Shown here: positions 26,321 to 36,351 of the stretch, one piece after another
How positions within the stretch are numbered: position 1 is the first letter of the stretch
Layout of the letters: each line of letters begins with the position of its first letter
Assembly: GCF_013030265.1 (NCBI RefSeq)
Contig: NZ_WPZQ01000010.1
Location: 62,001-126,000 of the forward strand
Source: Ruegeria arenilitoris
GTDB lineage: Bacteria > Pseudomonadota > Alphaproteobacteria > Rhodobacterales > Rhodobacteraceae
DNA: 64,000 bases
Direction of reading: 5' to 3'
Program-made: the position numbers and the translations under genes
The notes under the pieces: model-generated
What the model saw: the letters and a program-made list of their open reading frames with translations, nothing else
What the model was told of the DNA's origin: nothing
Databases searched by the model: none

Positions 26321-28194
26321 GCCTTGAGCGCTTTCTGTTCACGCCGCAATTTAGCAAGGACCAGCGTCAAAGCTGCGGGTGTTACACCTTCAACCCGCCC
26401 TGCCTGCGCTATGTTTGCAGGCTTCGCATTCGACAACTTTTGCTTCATCTCCGTGGAAAGACCATCCAGGGCAAAGAAGTCAAAATCGCGTGGAATTACA
26501 TACGATTCATCCCGCTTCATTGCTTCGACATCGCGCTTCTGCCGTGCAATGTAGTTTGCGTATAAGGCATCCCGCTCTACTTGCCGACGAATTTCATCTT
26601 CGGTTTCACCCAATCCCTCAACGAGAGGAAGCAGATCATCGAAGGTGACGTTCGGAAATGCCAAAATCGCCATCCCATCGCGTCGGTTCCCGTCCTGGTT
26701 AACCTCAATTCCAGCTGCGCGAATTTCTTTAGGTGTATAGGTTTGATCTGTTAGCTTTCCCTTAGCTTTATCAAGCTTATCCATCTTATTGTTGAATGAG
26801 GCCTGCCGTTCACTTCCAATGCAACCAATCTGACTCCCGATTGGCGTCAAACGTTGATCTGCATTGTCAGCGCGTAACGACAATCGAAACTCGGCGCGCG
26901 AGGTGAACATACGGTAAGGCTCCGCGACTCCACGGGTGGTCAGATCGTCCACCATCACTCCGATATAGCTATCGGCACGCGTGAAATGGACAGGATCTTT
27001 CCCTTGAACCTCCAACGCGGCGTTAAGACCAGCAACAAGCCCTTGGGCTGCTGCTTCCTCATATCCTGTGGTTCCATTGATCTGACCCGCAAGATATAGC
27101 CCAGGAATCTCCGGAAGAGACAACGAAGCAGTTAACACACGGGGATCGATGTAGTCATATTCGATGGCATAACCCGGCTGAAGAATCTCGGCCTTCTCCA
27201 ATCCCTTTATCGATTGGACATATTCCACCTGCACATCCTGGGGGAGCGAAGTTGAGATCCCATTGGGATATATGGTGTGATCATTGAGCCCTTCTGGCTC
27301 AAGGAAGATCTGATGTGAATCCTTATCCGCAAATCGAACGATCTTGTCTTCGATCGAAGGACAATATCTCGGCCCCACACCATCGATATGACCACCGTAC
27401 ATCGCCGAGCGCGAGAGGTTCTTTTCGATTATTTCATGTGTCTTGGCGTTCGTATGTGTGATGCCACAAGCAATCTGTGGAGCAACAACGGTTTTGGACA
27501 GGAACGAAAACAAGGTAGGTTCTTCGTCACCATCCTGTCTTTCCAAATCTGACCAATCGATTGTCCGACCATCCAGACGTGGAGGTGTACCCGTCTTCAA
27601 GCGAGCCATAGGTAGTGAATAAGTATCCAGCCGCTCTGCCAGCTTTACAGATGGTCGATCGCCCATTCTACCACCGGGGCGAGATACATCTCCGATATGA
27701 ATAACACCGCGCAGAAAGGTACCGGAGGTGAGAATTACTGTTTTCCCCGGGATTTCCGAACCATCCGCAAGCTTCACACCTGAAACACGGTTCCCATTCA
27801 TCTGGAAATCAACAACTTCGCCGGTAATCACCGAAAGATGTTCTCGATTGCGCGTTTCTCTTTGCATCGCCGCACGATACAAGGCTCGGTCTGCCTGAGC
27901 CCGTGGGCCTTGAACAGCAGGGCCCTTTCGACGGTTCAATAGACGAAACTGTATACCCGCCTGATCCGCAACACGCCCCATGACGCCGTCCAGTGCATCA
28001 ATCTCACGCACCAGATGCCCCTTACCCAATCCGCCAATAGCCGGATTGCAGGACATCACACCGATATCTGTTTCTGACAAGGTTACCAAAGCAGTGACAG
28101 CACCCATACGGGCTGAAGCATGCGCGGCCTCAGCACCGGCGTGACCTGCACCAATAACAATGACGTCGAACTGTGAATGTTTCACGTGAAACAC
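26317..28194 (-). CDS. mnmG: tRNA uridine-5-carboxymethylaminomethyl modification enzyme MnmG
   Basis: FAD enzyme that, with MnmE, modifies U34 of tRNAs (cmnm5U). The FAD motif [10 protein letters not shown] is at residues 15-24. 625 residues, standard. The start is GTG, and the N-terminus MFHVKH is the translation of an overlapping parS. The C-terminal Gly/Ala-rich segment [13 protein letters not shown] binds MnmE and tRNA. mnmE lies three bases upstream on the same strand. Confidence 0.95.
   Translation of the reverse strand: MFHVKHSQFDVIVIGAGHAGAEAAHASARMGAVTALVTLSETDIGVMSCNPAIGGLGKGHLVREIDALDGVMGRVADQAGIQFRLLNRRKGPAVQGPRAQADRALYRAAMQRETRNREHLSVITGEVVDFQMNGNRVSGVKLADGSEIPGKTVILTSGTFLRGVIHIGDVSRPGGRMGDRPSVKLAERLDTYSLPMARLKTGTPPRLDGRTIDWSDLERQDGDEEPTLFSFLSKTVVAPQIACGITHTNAKTHEIIEKNLSRSAMYGGHIDGVGPRYCPSIEDKIVRFADKDSHQIFLEPEGLNDHTIYPNGISTSLPQDVQVEYVQSIKGLEKAEILQPGYAIEYDYIDPRVLTASLSLPEIPGLYLAGQINGTTGYEEAAAQGLVAGLNAALEVQGKDPVHFTRADSYIGVMVDDLTTRGVAEPYRMFTSRAEFRLSLRADNADQRLTPIGSQIGCIGSERQASFNNKMDKLDKAKGKLTDQTYTPKEIRAAGIEVNQDGNRRDGMAILAFPNVTFDDLLPLVEGLGETEDEIRRQVERDALYANYIARQKRDVEAMKRDESYVIPRDFDFFALDGLSTEMKQKLSNAKPANIAQAGRVEGVTPAALTLVLAKLRREQKALKA
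28178..28193. promoter_or_regulatory. parS centromere site, at the mnmG start codon
   Basis: Second perfect TGTTTCACGTGAAACA, covering all but one base of the mnmG GTG start codon, about 3.2 kb from the candidate oriC. Confidence 0.93.
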
Positions 28195-28197
28195 TCC

Positions 28198-29484
28198 TTA
28201 CTTACCAAGGCAGAAGCTGGAGAATATCTCATCCAGAAGATTCTCGACATCTATTCTGCCAACCAAAGATTCAAGTGCCCGAATGGCTGTGCGCAACTCT
28301 TCGGCAGCAATATCATACAGGTCAGGTCCTGATTCCAGAACCGTCATAGCCTGGCTAAGCGCGTCCAGTGCTTTTGTCATTGCAACGCGGTGGCGTTCCC
28401 GGGTTGCAATACCAGTGCTTGTGGTTCGGTCAGACAAAACACGCGAAATCTGGGAAATCAGTTGATCAATCCCTTGCCCTGTCTTTCCCGAGATCCCGTT
28501 TTCACCAATGCCCCTGAGATCTGATTTAGGTAATACCTGCACATCTCCCGGCTGCATCTCGACCCCAAGCTCGGTTGGATCATCTGTCAGAAACACACGC
28601 AGGTCCGCGGTTACAGCGCGTTTCCGGGCCAGCGCTATCCCCAATCCTTCGACATGATCTTCGGTTTCGCGCATTCCGGCAGTATCCAGAAGGGTAACTG
28701 GTAGCCCGGCCAAGTCCATTCGCACTTCAATCACATCTCGGGTGGTTCCGGCGTATTCAGACGTAATCGCCGCTTCCCGTCCTGCAAGAGCATTCAGAAG
28801 CGTAGACTTCCCAGCGTTCGGCAGCCCAACAATGGCGACTTCGAAGCCCGTACGAATACGCTCCGCAATCTTTACCCCGCGCGCTTCACGCTCCAGATCG
28901 CCCATTACCCCTGTAATCAGTTCGCGAACTTCGGGTGATACATCCGTTGGCACTTCTTCATCGGCAAAATCAATCACTGCTTCCAACAGTGAGGCAGCCC
29001 GGATCAGATCCCGCCGCCAGCGTTCGGCCAGATCCCCAAGCTCACCTGCCAGAATGGTCTGAGCCTGCTTTCTCTGCGCTTCAGTTTCGGCATCGATCAG
29101 ATCGGCAAGGCCTTCGACCTGAGCCAGATCCATCTTGCCGTTTTCCAATGCCCGGCGTGTGAATTCACCGGGCTCTGCCATACGCAGGTCTTTCATATCG
29201 GACAGGCAGCGCAACACCGCATTGACCGAAGCGGTGCTTCCGTGAATTTGCAGTTCGGTGACATCCTCGCCGGTAAAGCTTGCCGGTGCTGCGAAAGTCA
29301 AGACCAGCCCATCGTCCAACCGTGATCCATCACTTGCACGGAGCTCACGCAACCGCATTCCCCTGGGTGGTAAATCTGAACCCGTCAGCGCGCCCGCGGC
29401 TGCATGAGCCTGCGGGCCAGAGAGGCGGATGACCGCCACCCCTGCTTTGCCTTGTGCGCTGGCCAAGGCGAATATCGTATCCAT
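28198..29484 (-). CDS. mnmE: tRNA modification GTPase MnmE
   Basis: Partner GTPase of MnmG. The N-terminal folate-binding domain runs to ~120, followed by helical arms and an inserted G domain with P-loop GLPNAGKST, switch AGTTRDV and DTAGMRET. The product ends in CLGK, the family's C-terminal C(I/L)GK motif with its catalytic cysteine. 428 residues, a little shorter than the E. coli protein but complete. Confidence 0.95.
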   Translation of the reverse strand: MDTIFALASAQGKAGVAVIRLSGPQAHAAAGALTGSDLPPRGMRLRELRASDGSRLDDGLVLTFAAPASFTGEDVTELQIHGSTASVNAVLRCLSDMKDLRMAEPGEFTRRALENGKMDLAQVEGLADLIDAETEAQRKQAQTILAGELGDLAERWRRDLIRAASLLEAVIDFADEEVPTDVSPEVRELITGVMGDLEREARGVKIAERIRTGFEVAIVGLPNAGKSTLLNALAGREAAITSEYAGTTRDVIEVRMDLAGLPVTLLDTAGMRETEDHVEGLGIALARKRAVTADLRVFLTDDPTELGVEMQPGDVQVLPKSDLRGIGENGISGKTGQGIDQLISQISRVLSDRTTSTGIATRERHRVAMTKALDALSQAMTVLESGPDLYDIAAEELRTAIRALESLVGRIDVENLLDEIFSSFCLGK

Positions 29485-29514
29485 TCGAAGGCCTCGCGTC
29501 GTTTAAGACCTGTG

Positions 29515-30786
29515 TCAGGTGTTCATCGAATCGAAGAACTCACCGTTCGTCTTCGTCTGTTTCAGTTTGGACAGCAGGAACTCGATCGCGTCGGTGGTGC
29601 CCATCGGGTTGAGGATGCGGCGCAGAACGAAGGTCTTGGCCAGATCACCCTTGTCGACCAGCAGGTCCTCTTTCCGGGTACCGGACTTGAGGATGTCGAT
29701 CGCCGGGAACACGCGCTTGTCTGCAATCTTGCGATCCAGAACGATTTCCGAGTTACCGGTGCCTTTGAATTCTTCAAAGATCACTTCGTCCATCCGGCTG
29801 CCGGTGTCGATCAGCGCGGTGGCGATGATGGTCAGCGAACCACCCTCTTCGATGTTCCGCGCGGCACCAAAGAAACGCTTGGGCCGTTGCAAGGCATTCG
29901 CGTCCACACCACCGGTCAGAACTTTACCCGAGGATGGTACCACAGTGTTAAACGCCCTACCAAGTCTTGTGATCGAGTCGAGAAGAATAACAACATCTCG
30001 TTTATGTTCGACCAGACGCTTGGCTTTTTCGATCACCATTTCTGACACGGCTACGTGACGAGTCGCCGGTTCGTCGAAGGTCGAGGAGACAACCTCACCC
30101 TTCACCGAACGCTGCATGTCGGTCACCTCTTCCGGGCGTTCGTCGATCAGCAGAACGATCAGGTAGCACTCAGGGTGGTTCTGTTCGATCGAGTGCGCGA
30201 TGTTCTGCAGGATCACCGTTTTACCGGTCCGCGGCGGCGCCACGATCAGCGAACGCTGACCTTTACCGATGGGTGCGACTAGGTCGATCACACGGGCCGA
30301 TTTATCCTTGATGGTCGGATCTTCGATTTCCATCTTTAGACGCTCGTCGGGATACAAAGGCGTCAGGTTATCGAACAGGATCTTGTGCTTGGCCTTCTCA
30401 GGATCTTCAAAGTTGATCTTGGTGACCTTGGTCAGCGCAAAGTAGCGCTCGTTATCATCAGGCGCTTTGATCTCACCTTCCACTGTGTCACCAGTCCGCA
30501 GCGAATGCTGGCGGATCATTTCAGGTGAGACGTAGATGTCGTCCGGACCCGGCAGATAATTCGCCTCGGGCGAGCGCAGAAAGCCGAAGCCGTCCTGCAG
30601 GACTTCCAGCACACCGTCGCCACCAACGGTCCAGCCCTCATCCGCGCGTTCGCGCAGGATCTGGAACATCATTTCGCCTTTTCGCATGGTCGAGGCGTTT
30701 TCGATCTCCAGCTCTTCGGCCATCGCCAGAAGGTCTTTGGGGCTTTTGGCCTTAAGGTCGGCCAGATTCAGGGATTCAGTTGTCAT
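29515..30786 (-). CDS. rho: Transcription termination factor Rho
   Basis: Hexameric RNA helicase that ends transcription. 423 residues: N-terminal helical and cold-shock RNA-binding domains ([22 protein letters not shown]), P-loop APPRTGKT near residues 184-191, and the Q- and R-loop regions. No long insertion is present. Located between mnmE and hemJ, as near the replication origin of other alphaproteobacteria. Confidence 0.97.
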   Translation of the reverse strand: MTTESLNLADLKAKSPKDLLAMAEELEIENASTMRKGEMMFQILRERADEGWTVGGDGVLEVLQDGFGFLRSPEANYLPGPDDIYVSPEMIRQHSLRTGDTVEGEIKAPDDNERYFALTKVTKINFEDPEKAKHKILFDNLTPLYPDERLKMEIEDPTIKDKSARVIDLVAPIGKGQRSLIVAPPRTGKTVILQNIAHSIEQNHPECYLIVLLIDERPEEVTDMQRSVKGEVVSSTFDEPATRHVAVSEMVIEKAKRLVEHKRDVVILLDSITRLGRAFNTVVPSSGKVLTGGVDANALQRPKRFFGAARNIEEGGSLTIIATALIDTGSRMDEVIFEEFKGTGNSEIVLDRKIADKRVFPAIDILKSGTRKEDLLVDKGDLAKTFVLRRILNPMGTTDAIEFLLSKLKQTKTNGEFFDSMNT

Positions 30787-30911
30787 GATGATACGAACCT
30801 TGTCCGCATAGGTCGCGGCACAGAGTGGAAATTCAATACGGAAGATACGCCGCCCGGACGGGCGTGTTGATCTCTACATAAGCGTGACAGCAGTCGGAGT
30901 CAAACAGGCCC

Positions 30912-31361
30912 TCAGAACTTCAGAACGACCGCCAGAACGATGATAACCATCAAAACGGTCGGTACCTCGTTCATCATGCGGTACTGGCGCCCAGTGAGCT
31001 TATTTCGCCCCTCTAAGAAGTCTTTGCGTCGCGCCATCAGCCAGTGATGGAACCAGGTCATTCCAATCACGGCTGCACCTTTGACCCAGGGCCACGACCA
31101 GTCCCATCCGACAATCCCCGGGGTGAAGACCATGATCAAACCGCAGACCCACGCCACGATCATTGCAGGGCGCATGATGACACGAAGCAGCTTATCCTCC
31201 ATTTCAAAGAAGATTTCCTGCGCTCCGTCGACCGATTGTGCCTTTTCTACGTGATAGACGAACAGTCTGGGTAAATAGAACAAGCCGGCCATCCAAGAGA
31301 TCACGGCCATGATGTGTAAAGACTTCACCCACGGGTACAGCGTGAAAAGAAGATCAGTCAT
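30912..31361 (-). CDS. hemJ: Protoporphyrinogen oxidase HemJ
   Basis: Membrane enzyme oxidising protoporphyrinogen IX in heme synthesis. 149 residues with about four membrane helices. The family motif LYPWVKSLHIMAVISWMAGLFYLPRLFVYH contains the conserved histidines, and WFHHWLM and NEVPT follow. It is the last minus-strand gene before the gene-free origin region. Confidence 0.9.
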   Translation of the reverse strand: MTDLLFTLYPWVKSLHIMAVISWMAGLFYLPRLFVYHVEKAQSVDGAQEIFFEMEDKLLRVIMRPAMIVAWVCGLIMVFTPGIVGWDWSWPWVKGAAVIGMTWFHHWLMARRKDFLEGRNKLTGRQYRMMNEVPTVLMVIIVLAVVLKF

Positions 31362-31766
31362 TCTGGCTCCAGACGTTGCTCGGAACTCTCCCTAATAAAA
31401 AAATAAGAAAAGAAAAAGGAAGATGGTTTTGTAGGGTGAGTAAAATCCGTGGATTACTTTTTTACCCATGTGTTTTCCCCAGGTGGATAGAATAGTCTTT
31501 CAGAGGGCATGTTTTGTTGATACTGAAAATTACATATTAAAAACAATAAGTTAAGATCATTAAGATATTTAGATTCTGGGGATATCTCTTTGGGTAACTG
31601 TGGAAACCTCTCTTATCCAAGTTTACAAAGTTATCCTTGTCCCGATTGGACAGCGTTCGAGCGACTCATGGAAGTTTTGCGCGAAAATCCCGGGGTTGCG
31701 TGTCAACAGGAAAACCATACAAACCGTTCGAGAACACTCAACGTTTTTTCCACGGGGTTTTCCACA
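31362..31766. other. oriC: Candidate chromosomal replication origin (oriC)
   Basis: This is the only gene-free stretch over 300 bases. It is AT-rich (notably 31391-31430 and 31520-31575), unlike its surroundings. DnaA-box-like 9-mers (consensus TTWTNCACA) include TTTTCCACA at 31758-31766 (perfect), TTTTCCACG at 31746-31754, GTTTCCACA on the minus strand at 31599-31607, TTTTCCCCA at 31473-31481, and weaker TTATCCAAG at 31613-31621. One GANTC methylation site (31572) is present. Genes on both sides are transcribed away from it. The flanks rho/mnmE/mnmG/rsmG/parAB and maf/aroE/coaE/dnaQ resemble the Caulobacter origin. Confidence 0.75.
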
Positions 31767-32365
31767 TGTCTGTCCCCTTAGTTCTGGCCTCTGGTTCAGC
31801 AATCCGAGCGCAACTGCTGGAAAATGCCGGCGTCCCGTTTTCCGTCCAGGTGGCGCGCGTCGATGAAGAGACTGCCAAGCGCGCCCTATTGGCCGAAGAG
31901 GCTTCACCACGGGATATCGCTGATGCGCTGGCCGAACTGAAAGCGCGCAAAGTCAGTGACAAAACACCGGGCGCAATGGTTTTGGGTTGCGATCAGGTAT
32001 TGGATTTTGATGGTCAGCTGCTTTCCAAACCCAGTTCACCCGAGGATGCATTGGCGCAGCTCAAGGCGATGCGGGGTAAGCGACACATGCTGCTTTCCGC
32101 TGCTGTCATATACATGGATGGTGAACCGATCTGGCGCCATGTCGGTCAGGTTCGCTTGCGTATGCGCGCCAGTTCGGATGCCTATCTGAAGTCATATGTC
32201 GCGCGAAATTGGGACAGCATTCGCCACGCCGTGGGCGCATACAAGCTTGAGGAAGAAGGTGTGCGTCTGTTTGCTACCATTGACGGCGACTATTTTAACG
32301 TTTTGGGTATGCCCTTATTGGAACTGCTCAATTTCCTGGCGTTGCGAGGGGTGATCGAACAATGA
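31766..32365 (+). CDS. maf: Maf-family nucleoside triphosphate pyrophosphatase
   Basis: Septum-formation-inhibitor family enzyme hydrolysing modified or canonical pyrimidine NTPs (house-cleaning). 199 residues with [18 protein letters not shown] at the start, the metal-site CDQVL motif and the C-terminal [15 protein letters not shown]. The ATG is the first Met consistent with homology; its A is also the last base of a DnaA-box-like sequence. It starts the maf-aroE-coaE-dnaQ run. Confidence 0.9.
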   Translation: MSVPLVLASGSAIRAQLLENAGVPFSVQVARVDEETAKRALLAEEASPRDIADALAELKARKVSDKTPGAMVLGCDQVLDFDGQLLSKPSSPEDALAQLKAMRGKRHMLLSAAVIYMDGEPIWRHVGQVRLRMRASSDAYLKSYVARNWDSIRHAVGAYKLEEEGVRLFATIDGDYFNVLGMPLLELLNFLALRGVIEQ

Positions 32366-33195
32366 CAGAGAACCGCATTCCACTGGCCGGGGTTATCGGA
32401 CATCCCATAGCGCATTCCAGATCACCCAAGTTGCACGGTCACTGGCTCAGAACCTATGGGCTGCCGGGTCACTATATACCGATGGATGTTGCGTCAGCAG
32501 ATCTTGAAACAGTTCTGCGTACCTTGCCGAAGGCCGGGTTTGTTGGTGCAAACGTTACGGTCCCACACAAAGAAGCTGCCCTGCGACTGGCGGATCATGT
32601 TTCTGACCGGGCTTCGGTGATTGGTGCCGCCAACACGCTGGTTTTCCGTGATGATGGATCAATCCATGCAGATAACACCGATGGCTACGGTTTCATGGAA
32701 AACCTGCGAAGCGGAGCGCCTGACTGGAATCCAAAGGATGGGCCAGCCGTGGTTCTGGGTGCCGGAGGTGCTGCGCGCGCAGTCCTGTGCGCTTTGGCTG
32801 ATGCCGGAGTGCCGGAGATTCTGCTGACAAACCGGACGCGCACCCGTGCAGATCATTTGAAAGAGGAATTTGGCCAGCGGATCACCGTGGTAGACTGGGT
32901 ACAGGCCGGAAATGTGATCGAGAATGCCGAGCTTGTGGTCAATACGACCTCATTGGGAATGCAAGGCCAACCCGGGCTACGGGTGCCCATGGACGGGCTG
33001 CAACCGGGAACGGTTGTCACCGATCTGGTCTACGCGCCGCTGAAAACCCGGCTGCTGCAAACAGCGGAAGAGGCTGGGTGCACGACGGTCGATGGGTTGG
33101 GCATGTTGCTCTATCAGGCGGTTCCCGGCTTTGAACGCTGGTTCGGAACACGGCCCGAAGTTGATGCGGCAACCCGTGCGGCGGCCTTGGCATGA
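32362..33195 (+). CDS. aroE: Shikimate dehydrogenase
   Basis: NADPH-dependent reduction of dehydroshikimate in aromatic amino-acid synthesis. 277 residues: substrate motif [16 protein letters not shown], catalytic Lys in [14 protein letters not shown]-binding [15 protein letters not shown] and the NRTRTRAD loop favouring NADP. Four-base overlaps with maf upstream and coaE downstream point to coupled translation. Confidence 0.95.
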   Translation: MTENRIPLAGVIGHPIAHSRSPKLHGHWLRTYGLPGHYIPMDVASADLETVLRTLPKAGFVGANVTVPHKEAALRLADHVSDRASVIGAANTLVFRDDGSIHADNTDGYGFMENLRSGAPDWNPKDGPAVVLGAGGAARAVLCALADAGVPEILLTNRTRTRADHLKEEFGQRITVVDWVQAGNVIENAELVVNTTSLGMQGQPGLRVPMDGLQPGTVVTDLVYAPLKTRLLQTAEEAGCTTVDGLGMLLYQAVPGFERWFGTRPEVDAATRAAALA

Positions 33196-33785
33196 GTTTT
33201 TCTCTTGGCCTGACGGGCTCGATCGGGATGGGCAAAAGCACAACCGCCCGAATGTTTGTGGATGAAGGATGTGCTCTGTGGGATGCAGACGCCGCTGTTC
33301 ATCGCCTTTATGCAGCAGGTGGTGCGGCCGTTGCCCCAATGTCAATGGCATATCCAGATGCAATCGAAGACGAAGCGGTCAGCCGGAATGCGTTGAAAAA
33401 GATCATTTCAAACAATCCTGAGGCACTGAAGGTGATCGAGAGTATTGTTCATCCGTTGGTTGCCACGGATCGCGCAGCGTTTAGGCAATCTACAACGGCT
33501 GATATTGTAGTATTCGACATCCCTTTGTTGTTTGAAACAGGCGGTGACGCCACCATGGATGCCGTAGCCTGTGTATCTGTTCCCGCTGACGAACAGAAAC
33601 GTCGGGTAATGGAACGCGGAACCATGTCTGAGGCTCAGTTCGTACAAATTCGCTCCAAACAGATGCCGAATGACGAAAAATGCGCGCGATCGGATTTCGT
33701 GATCGTGACAGATACGCTGGACCACGCCCGTGCACAGGTGCAGGATATAGTCAGGCAGATACGGGCGGGGATGTCAGATGCGTGA
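33192..33785 (+). CDS. coaE: Dephospho-CoA kinase
   Basis: Last step of coenzyme A synthesis. 197 residues, with P-loop GLTGSIGMGKSTTAR near the N-terminus, DADAAVHRLYA as the substrate site and the lid region with the RV..R..M motif (QKRRVMERGTMS). It overlaps aroE by four and dnaQ by eight bases. Confidence 0.94.
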   Translation: MSFSLGLTGSIGMGKSTTARMFVDEGCALWDADAAVHRLYAAGGAAVAPMSMAYPDAIEDEAVSRNALKKIISNNPEALKVIESIVHPLVATDRAAFRQSTTADIVVFDIPLLFETGGDATMDAVACVSVPADEQKRRVMERGTMSEAQFVQIRSKQMPNDEKCARSDFVIVTDTLDHARAQVQDIVRQIRAGMSDA

Positions 33786-34500
33786 GATTGTACTCGATAC
33801 CGAAACCACGGGATTTGATCCAGAAGGTGGCGACCGGATTGTCGAGATCGGTGCGGTAGAGCTGTGGAACCACGTTGCCACGGGTGAGACTTATCACGTC
33901 TATATCAACCCGGAACGCTCAATGCCCGAAGAGGCATTTGGTGTGCATGGGATCGGACCCGACCTGCTGGAAAGCCCCCGCCCTCCAGAAAAGGGTGAGG
34001 TCACGCTGAAGGACAAACCGGTCTTTGCAAAGGTTGGTCAGGGATTCCGCGACTTCATCAAAGATTCGAAGCTGGTCATCCACAACGCCTCGTTCGATAT
34101 GAAGTTCCTGAACGCGGAACTCAAATGGATGGGTCTTCCGCCTATTCCGATGGATCAGGCGCTGGATACACTGGCGATTGCGCGCAAGCGATTTCCGGGC
34201 TCGCCTGCGTCACTGGATGCGTTGTGCCGCCGGTTCAACATCGACAACACCAACCGTGTTCTGCACGGGGCCTTGCTCGACTCGGAAATTCTGGCTGAGG
34301 TGTATCTGGAGCTTATTGGTGGACGACAGCCGGATTTTGGCCTGTCCACCAGCGCGGCTTCTGCTGCCGGCGGCGACGACGACTGGCGCCCGACACCGCG
34401 TCCAACGGCCCTGCCGTCGAAGATCACCGCAGAAGAGCGCGCGGCGCATGATGCTTTTGTCGAGAAATTGGGCGAGAACGCCCTGTGGACCCGCGCCTGA
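33778..34500 (+). CDS. dnaQ: DNA polymerase III epsilon subunit (proofreading exonuclease)
   Basis: 3'-5' exonuclease subunit of the replicase. 240 residues of the DEDDh type: ExoI DTETTG with D7/E9, ExoII HNASFDMKFLNAEL, ExoIII H-x4-D in LHGALLDSEILAEVYL. A short C-terminal tail follows a low-complexity linker and would bind the alpha subunit. Last gene of the run that starts at maf. Confidence 0.95.
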   Translation: MREIVLDTETTGFDPEGGDRIVEIGAVELWNHVATGETYHVYINPERSMPEEAFGVHGIGPDLLESPRPPEKGEVTLKDKPVFAKVGQGFRDFIKDSKLVIHNASFDMKFLNAELKWMGLPPIPMDQALDTLAIARKRFPGSPASLDALCRRFNIDNTNRVLHGALLDSEILAEVYLELIGGRQPDFGLSTSAASAAGGDDDWRPTPRPTALPSKITAEERAAHDAFVEKLGENALWTRA

Positions 34501-34514
34501 GGTTTTCAGGCGCG
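34492..34514. terminator. Hairpin between convergent dnaQ and secB
   Basis: CGCGCCTGA and TCAGGCGCG form a perfect 9-bp stem with a five-base loop; the dnaQ stop codon is inside the left arm. No T tract follows, so it may act as a bidirectional, Rho-assisted or mRNA-stabilising hairpin. Confidence 0.5.
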
Positions 34515-34524
34515 GCTCAATTGA

Positions 34525-35025
34525 TCAGGCTTCGGTCTTTTGTGCCTGCTCGGCCTGGCGGCGCATCAGTTCATTGCGGTAGAGACCCACAAAGTCGATG
34601 TTGTCCAGGTTCACTGGCGGGTAGCCACCATCGCGCGTTACGTCGCTGACGATCCGGCGCAGGAACGGGAACAGCATCCGCGGGCATTCGATCATCAGGA
34701 ACGGGTGCATCTGATCTTCTGGCACGCCTTCGATGTGGAACAGACCGCAATAGTCGATTTCGAACACGAACAGGACATCTTCCATGCCCTTGGCTTTGGA
34801 GTTCAGGTTCAGTTTGATCGAGACTTCAAATTGGTGATCTGCCGCACGTTTCTTGGCATCCAGGTTCACCTGAACCGAAATTTCAGGCTGAACGTCACCT
34901 GAGACACCCTTTTGTGCCATTACGTTTTCAAACGACATGTCGCGGACAAACTGCCCCAGAACACGCATTTGAACCTGAGGGGCGGCTTGGGCCGCGGTGT
35001 TTTCTGTGGCGTTTTCTTCGGCCAT
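34525..35025 (-). CDS. secB: Protein-export chaperone SecB
   Basis: Cytoplasmic tetrameric chaperone delivering preproteins to SecA. 166 residues from MAEENATENTAAQ, chosen because GGAG lies seven bases upstream; a longer in-frame form has no support. The core VLGQFVRDMSFENVMAQKG, ELSVKLNLNSKA-like strands (EVSIKLNLNSKAKG) and ECPRMLFPFLRRIVSDVTRDGGYPP are typical. Confidence 0.94.
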   Translation of the reverse strand: MAEENATENTAAQAAPQVQMRVLGQFVRDMSFENVMAQKGVSGDVQPEISVQVNLDAKKRAADHQFEVSIKLNLNSKAKGMEDVLFVFEIDYCGLFHIEGVPEDQMHPFLMIECPRMLFPFLRRIVSDVTRDGGYPPVNLDNIDFVGLYRNELMRRQAEQAQKTEA

Positions 35026-35085
35026 GGATCTACTCCAAAAATAAAATTCGCCACTGCTTATCAACTTGGGCGTGGCACCTCAATG

Positions 35086-35580
35086 CTACTGCGGCCCTTC
35101 GACCCATTTTGATGGCTTTGCGGGGTCACGCCGGGGCCGAACTTCGGTGAATTCACCATCAATCACGTCATCCTGAGCAAAAGGATTGTTGTCTGTACGG
35201 AACTGTGTTCCGGACCCCATCTGAAAAGAGGCCACAGTTACTTTGGACCGCAGATATCTGAACACAGCCAGCCGAACGGCAGGAATTAGCAGTGCAAACC
35301 CAATGGCATCCGTGAAAAAGCCCGGTGTCAGCAGCAATGCGCCTGACAAGAGGATCATCGCGCCATAGGCCAGCGGCTCGGTTGGATCATCCAGTTCGGC
35401 AAAAGATTTCTGCAACTGACCCAATGCCATGCGACCTTGTGTCCTTACCAAAACGGTCCCCAAAACAGCGGTCAGAACCACGATGGCAAGCGTTGGCCAC
35501 AATCCGATCAGACCGCCAACCTGAATGAACAGGGCAATCTCGATGATAGGCACCAACAAAAATGCCAAGAACAGATACAT
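35086..35580 (-). CDS. fxsA: FxsA family membrane protein
   Basis: Cytoplasmic-membrane protein of 164 residues. The FxsA pattern is clear: an N-terminal LFLAFLLVPIIEIALFIQVGGLIGLWPTLAIVVLTAVLGTVLVRTQG with two helices, then a long hydrophobic LLLTPGFFTDAIGFALLIP region, and a polar tail. In E. coli its overproduction relieves phage exclusion, but the normal role is unknown. It is 60 bases upstream of secB on the same strand. Confidence 0.88.
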   Translation of the reverse strand: MYLFLAFLLVPIIEIALFIQVGGLIGLWPTLAIVVLTAVLGTVLVRTQGRMALGQLQKSFAELDDPTEPLAYGAMILLSGALLLTPGFFTDAIGFALLIPAVRLAVFRYLRSKVTVASFQMGSGTQFRTDNNPFAQDDVIDGEFTEVRPRRDPAKPSKWVEGPQ

Positions 35581-35688
35581 TTGCGTTATCCTTTACCATA
35601 TGTCGGGCTGTGGACTTGCCACCCAGTGTCACCTACATAGTGGCATGAGGCCGTGTACACAAAGTCCCGGCGCTGAAAAGAGAATGAA

Positions 35689-36351
35689 ATGAGCGACAAC
35701 CCTATGATCCAGTTGCTGGTCTTGGCCGGAATTGCCGTTTTCCTGATCCTGCGCCTGAAAAGCGTATTGGGCACGCGTGAGGGTTTTGAGAAACCACCGC
35801 TGCAACAACAGCCCGATGCAAGCAAATCGCGCCCTGATTTCGAAGTGATCGAGGGTGGTCCGGATCATGACATCACTGACCATGTGCCCGAAGACAGCGA
35901 ACAGGCGCAAACCCTGGCCGCGATGAAGCGGGTTGAACCCGGATTTTCGGTCAATGAGTTTGTTCAGGGCGCGCGCGGTGCCTACGAGATGATCGTGATG
36001 GGGTTCGAAAAGGGAAATCTGGATGAAATCCAGCCGTTCCTTTCTGAAGAGGTGTTCGACACCTTCGTTTCGGTTGTTGCCGACCGCGAAGACAAGGGTC
36101 TGACTATCGAAGCTGAGTTTATCGGTGTTCGTGAAACGACGCTGACCGATGCTCGCTTTGACAAGGATACCAACGAAGCCGAGATCACCATGTACTTCGT
36201 AGGTGAGCTGACCTCGGTCGTACGTGATCGCGGTGGCGATATCATCGAAGGCAACCCCAACACCGTCAAACGCCAAAAGGACAGCTGGACCTTTGCCCGT
36301 GTCATGGGCAAGGACGATCCGAACTGGCTGCTTGTTGCCACGGACGCATGA
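35689..36351 (+). CDS. Tim44/TimA-domain protein
   Basis: 220 residues: an N-terminal membrane anchor (residues ~6-24), a charged linker, and a C-terminal Tim44-like domain (~85-215) with FLSEEVFDTFVSVVADREDKG and WTFARVMGKDDPNWLLVATDA. Alphaproteobacterial TimA proteins are inner-membrane homologues of mitochondrial Tim44; a role in membrane-protein handling is assumed, not shown. Divergent from fxsA, and overlapping mltA by four bases. Confidence 0.85.
   Translation: MSDNPMIQLLVLAGIAVFLILRLKSVLGTREGFEKPPLQQQPDASKSRPDFEVIEGGPDHDITDHVPEDSEQAQTLAAMKRVEPGFSVNEFVQGARGAYEMIVMGFEKGNLDEIQPFLSEEVFDTFVSVVADREDKGLTIEAEFIGVRETTLTDARFDKDTNEAEITMYFVGELTSVVRDRGGDIIEGNPNTVKRQKDSWTFARVMGKDDPNWLLVATDA

Noticed and set aside
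31441-31490. TAATCCACG and CTATCCACC (minus strand) as DnaA boxes
   Set aside because: Each has two mismatches to the consensus; not counted as boxes though they may add weak affinity.
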